A stretch of 64,000 bases of DNA from Burkholderiales bacterium 67-32 (lineage in GTDB: Bacteria; Pseudomonadota; Gammaproteobacteria; Burkholderiales; Burkholderiaceae_B). Shown here piece after piece: positions 61,996 to 64,000 of this stretch (positions are counted from its first letter, which is position 1; the number at the start of each line of letters is the position of its first letter). The notes under the pieces were generated by a model. It did no database searches. It was not told where the DNA came from and saw only the letters and a list, made by a program, of their open reading frames with translations. The position numbers and the translations under genes were made by a program. Location of the stretch: the NCBI GenBank assembly GCA_001898625.1, contig MKUP01000008.1, positions 62,001-126,000 on the forward strand, in the 5' to 3' direction.

Positions 61996-64000
61996 GGTGT
62001 GTCCGGTTCGGGATGGATGTCCGGCGGCGTGCCCAGGGGCAGGGTGAACGCGAAACGCGCGCCGCGCCCGCCCGGCGCGGCTTCGAGCAGGATGTCGCCG
62101 CCGTGGGCGCGGACGATGGCCTGGCAGACGGCCAGGCCCAGTCCCACGCCCGGGGTGGATGATTCGCGTTCGCCGCGGGCGAACTTGTCGAAGATGCGGT
62201 CCGCGATATCCGGCGGCACGCCGGGGCCATCGTCGGTCACCAGCGTGGCAAGCCGGCCGCCGCGGATTTCGGCGTCGATGCGCAGGGTGCTGGACTCGGG
62301 GGTGTACTTGATGGCGTTTTCCAGCAGGTTGCACAGCACGCGTTCGATCAGGACGCCGTCGCATTCCACCAGCGGCAGGTCGGACAGGCGGCCCACGGCG
62401 ACGCGCCGTGGGCCGAGGGCATCGCGCATGTAGGCCAGCGCCGATCCGACCAGTTCCTCGATGGACTGCCATTCGCGGTGCAGCGGGGCATCGCTGCTTT
62501 GCAGCCGGGCCATGTCGAGGATGTTGTCCACCATCGCGTGCATGCGGCGGGCCTGCACGGTCAATCCGTGCAGCGCGTCGCGTACCGCGCGCGGCAGTTC
62601 GGGATGCTGCCGCTGCAGGGTCTCGGAGGTGCCGACCAGACTGGTCAGCGGGGTGCGCAGGTCGTGCGAGACGGCCGACAACAGCGAGTTGCGCAGCTTC
62701 TCGGACTCGACGTTCAAGAGCGCATGCTGGGCGACTTCCACGTAGTGCAGGCGTTCGAGCGCGATGGCGACCAGCGTGCCGTAGGCCGCCATCTGCCGGC
62801 GGCTCTCGGCGTCGTCCAGGTCGGGGCGGCCGCCGCAGGCGATCGCCAGTACGCCGCGCGTGCGCATCGAGGCCTGCAGGGGCAGGTAGTAGAAGGTGCT
62901 GGTGGACAGCGTGGCCGTGCCGGCGCCGGCGGGCTGGCCGTGGTCGTAGGCCCATTGCGCCAGCGCCGGCTCCAGCCCCGGGGTGGCGTTGGCCGCGGCG
63001 GCGGGCAACAGATGGTCGGTGGTGTCGAGGACGTACAGCACGCAATGGGTGTCGAAGGCCGCGCGGACGTACGAGGACGTGGCCTCGACGATCTGTTCCG
63101 GTTGCAGCGCCGACGACAGTTCGCGCGCGAATTCGTACAGCCCGTGCGCTTCGGCCTCGCGGCGGACCGAGGTTTCGGCCTGCAGGCGCAGCCCCGCGGT
63201 CAATTGCCCGATCACCAGTCCGACCGCCAGCAGGACGAAGAAGGTCAGTGCGTACTGGATGTCGGAGATCGCGAACGACCACAGGGGCTGGACGAACAGG
63301 AAATCGAACAGGCCGACGCTGACCAGCGAGGCCAGGGCGGCCGGCCCGCGGCCATGGCGCAGCGCCACGCCGATCACCGCCAGCAGGAACAGCATGACGA
63401 TGTTGGTCTGGTGCAGCACCGGGAAGGCCAGTGAGGACAGTGCGGCGGCGGCGCCGCAATACACCAGCGCCCAGAGGTAGGCCGGCAGGCGGGAGGCGCG
63501 GCGCGGTTCCCGCTCGCCGGCCTGCGCCGTGGCCGCCGCGCGCGCCGGAGCGGGCAGGGGCGGCGCGGCGATGCGGATCACGTCGATTTCCGGGCAGGTG
63601 GCCGCCAGCAGGTCGGCGAAGCTGTGGCGGTGCCAGATCCAGCCGGGTGCGAGCAGGCGCGACAGCAGGCCCGACAGCGACAGGCGCAGGCGCCGCAGGC
63701 CGCCCGGCGCGGTACGGCCCAGCACCACCTTGGTGATGTTGTGGCGCCGCGCATAGCGCACCACGGCCTCGACCAGGTCGGTGCCGCCCAGGACTTCGGT
63801 GCGCGCGCCCAGCGACTCGGCGTGCGCCAGCACGCGCCGCAGGGTGTCGTGCCGCGAGGCGGGCTGGGGCTGGACGCGCAGGCTTTCGATGGTGACCACG
63901 TGCAGTTCGCAATCGAGCTGCTGGGCGAGGCGATGCGCGTTGCGCACCACGTGGCCTGCGTCGTCGGCGGCGACGCAGGCCAGGACGGCTTCCCGGGTGC
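61968..64000 (-). CDS. kdpD: KdpD sensor histidine kinase (5' end outside the window)
   Basis: About 677 C-terminal residues of the K+-limitation sensor kinase. Visible in order: the end of a universal-stress-protein-like domain (HVVTIESLRVQPQP, ITKVVLGRT), a DUF4118 four-helix membrane domain (AYLWALVYCGAAAALSSLAF onward), a GAF-like domain, HisKA with the phospho-accepting His in SAVSHDLRTPLTSLVG, and HATPase (LLENAIKYTPES, DDGPGVPP, GVGLGLAVC). The frame stays open to base 64000, so the N-terminal KdpD domain with its ATP-binding motif lies beyond the edge. Confidence 0.95.
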   Translation of the reverse strand, partial: TREAVLACVAADDAGHVVRNAHRLAQQLDCELHVVTIESLRVQPQPASRHDTLRRVLAHAESLGARTEVLGGTDLVEAVVRYARRHNITKVVLGRTAPGGLRRLRLSLSGLLSRLLAPGWIWHRHSFADLLAATCPEIDVIRIAAPPLPAPARAAATAQAGEREPRRASRLPAYLWALVYCGAAAALSSLAFPVLHQTNIVMLFLLAVIGVALRHGRGPAALASLVSVGLFDFLFVQPLWSFAISDIQYALTFFVLLAVGLVIGQLTAGLRLQAETSVRREAEAHGLYEFARELSSALQPEQIVEATSSYVRAAFDTHCVLYVLDTTDHLLPAAAANATPGLEPALAQWAYDHGQPAGAGTATLSTSTFYYLPLQASMRTRGVLAIACGGRPDLDDAESRRQMAAYGTLVAIALERLHYVEVAQHALLNVESEKLRNSLLSAVSHDLRTPLTSLVGTSETLQRQHPELPRAVRDALHGLTVQARRMHAMVDNILDMARLQSSDAPLHREWQSIEELVGSALAYMRDALGPRRVAVGRLSDLPLVECDGVLIERVLCNLLENAIKYTPESSTLRIDAEIRGGRLATLVTDDGPGVPPDIADRIFDKFARGERESSTPGVGLGLAVCQAIVRAHGGDILLEAAPGGRGARFAFTLPLGTPPDIHPEPDTPCSTTDPTS

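Overview
The window is GC-rich chromosomal DNA of a beta-proteobacterium, most likely an Alcaligenaceae member of the Bordetella/Achromobacter type. The evidence is nadE next to glnB, a UCG-decoding serine tRNA, a DUF4148 exoprotein, very strong GC3 coding bias, and seven Bug (TctC-type) tricarboxylate receptors without any TctA/TctB membrane partner. The last is a hallmark of that family. No phage, transposase, CRISPR or rRNA was seen. There is no gene-free stretch longer than about 300 bases.

Layout. 1-10.5 kb is core: the 3' end of nadE, glnB, a sulfate uptake unit (sbp-cysT-cysW, no cysA), an Smr-domain gene, trxB, and ftsK-lolA-rarA. In E. coli and relatives serS follows rarA directly. 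Here 6.8 kb of accessory genes (LysR, aldo/keto reductase, AraC, Bug, rhodanese, FAD monooxygenase) separates them. serS, a 58-residue DUF1328 membrane protein and tRNA-Ser(CGA) with its terminator follow at 17.4-19.2 kb.

19.2-30.1 kb holds a UbiD-type decarboxylase divergent from a Bug gene, a secreted penicillin-V-acylase-like Ntn hydrolase, a cold-shock gene, a LysR-aldehyde dehydrogenase-Bug-dihydroxyphthalate-decarboxylase-like series, and a GH15 glycosidase.

30.2-48.1 kb is the most striking part: about 18 kb of same-strand, mostly overlapping catabolic genes. In order they are a citrate-synthase-fold lyase, Bug, acyl-CoA dehydrogenase, dienelactone hydrolase, family III CoA-transferase, Bug, enolase-superfamily cycloisomerase, MaoC hydratase, acyl-CoA ligase, Bug, acyl-CoA dehydrogenase, LysR, a DUF1185 protein and a five-gene branched-chain-type ABC importer. 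It encodes activation, dehydrogenation, hydration and C-C lysis of an acyl-CoA, but no 3-hydroxyacyl-CoA dehydrogenase or thiolase. That suggests a tertiary-alcohol (branched) CoA intermediate cleaved by the lyase. The substrate is unknown.

48.2-54.6 kb has a LysR gene, a permease whose start lies behind a C7 tract that shifts the frame, a small lipoprotein, an MHYT-GGDEF-EAL signalling protein, an SMR efflux protein and an MFS transporter. 54.6-59.4 kb is a compact minus-strand operon (flavin reductase, VOC protein, luciferase-like monooxygenase, alpha/beta hydrolase, Bug) divergent from an IclR regulator, with two palindromes over the operon promoter. The window ends with a DUF4148 gene, a membrane diguanylate cyclase, and kdpE with part of kdpD.

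All calls come from reading the sequence and translations. No database search was run, and substrate assignments are inference.
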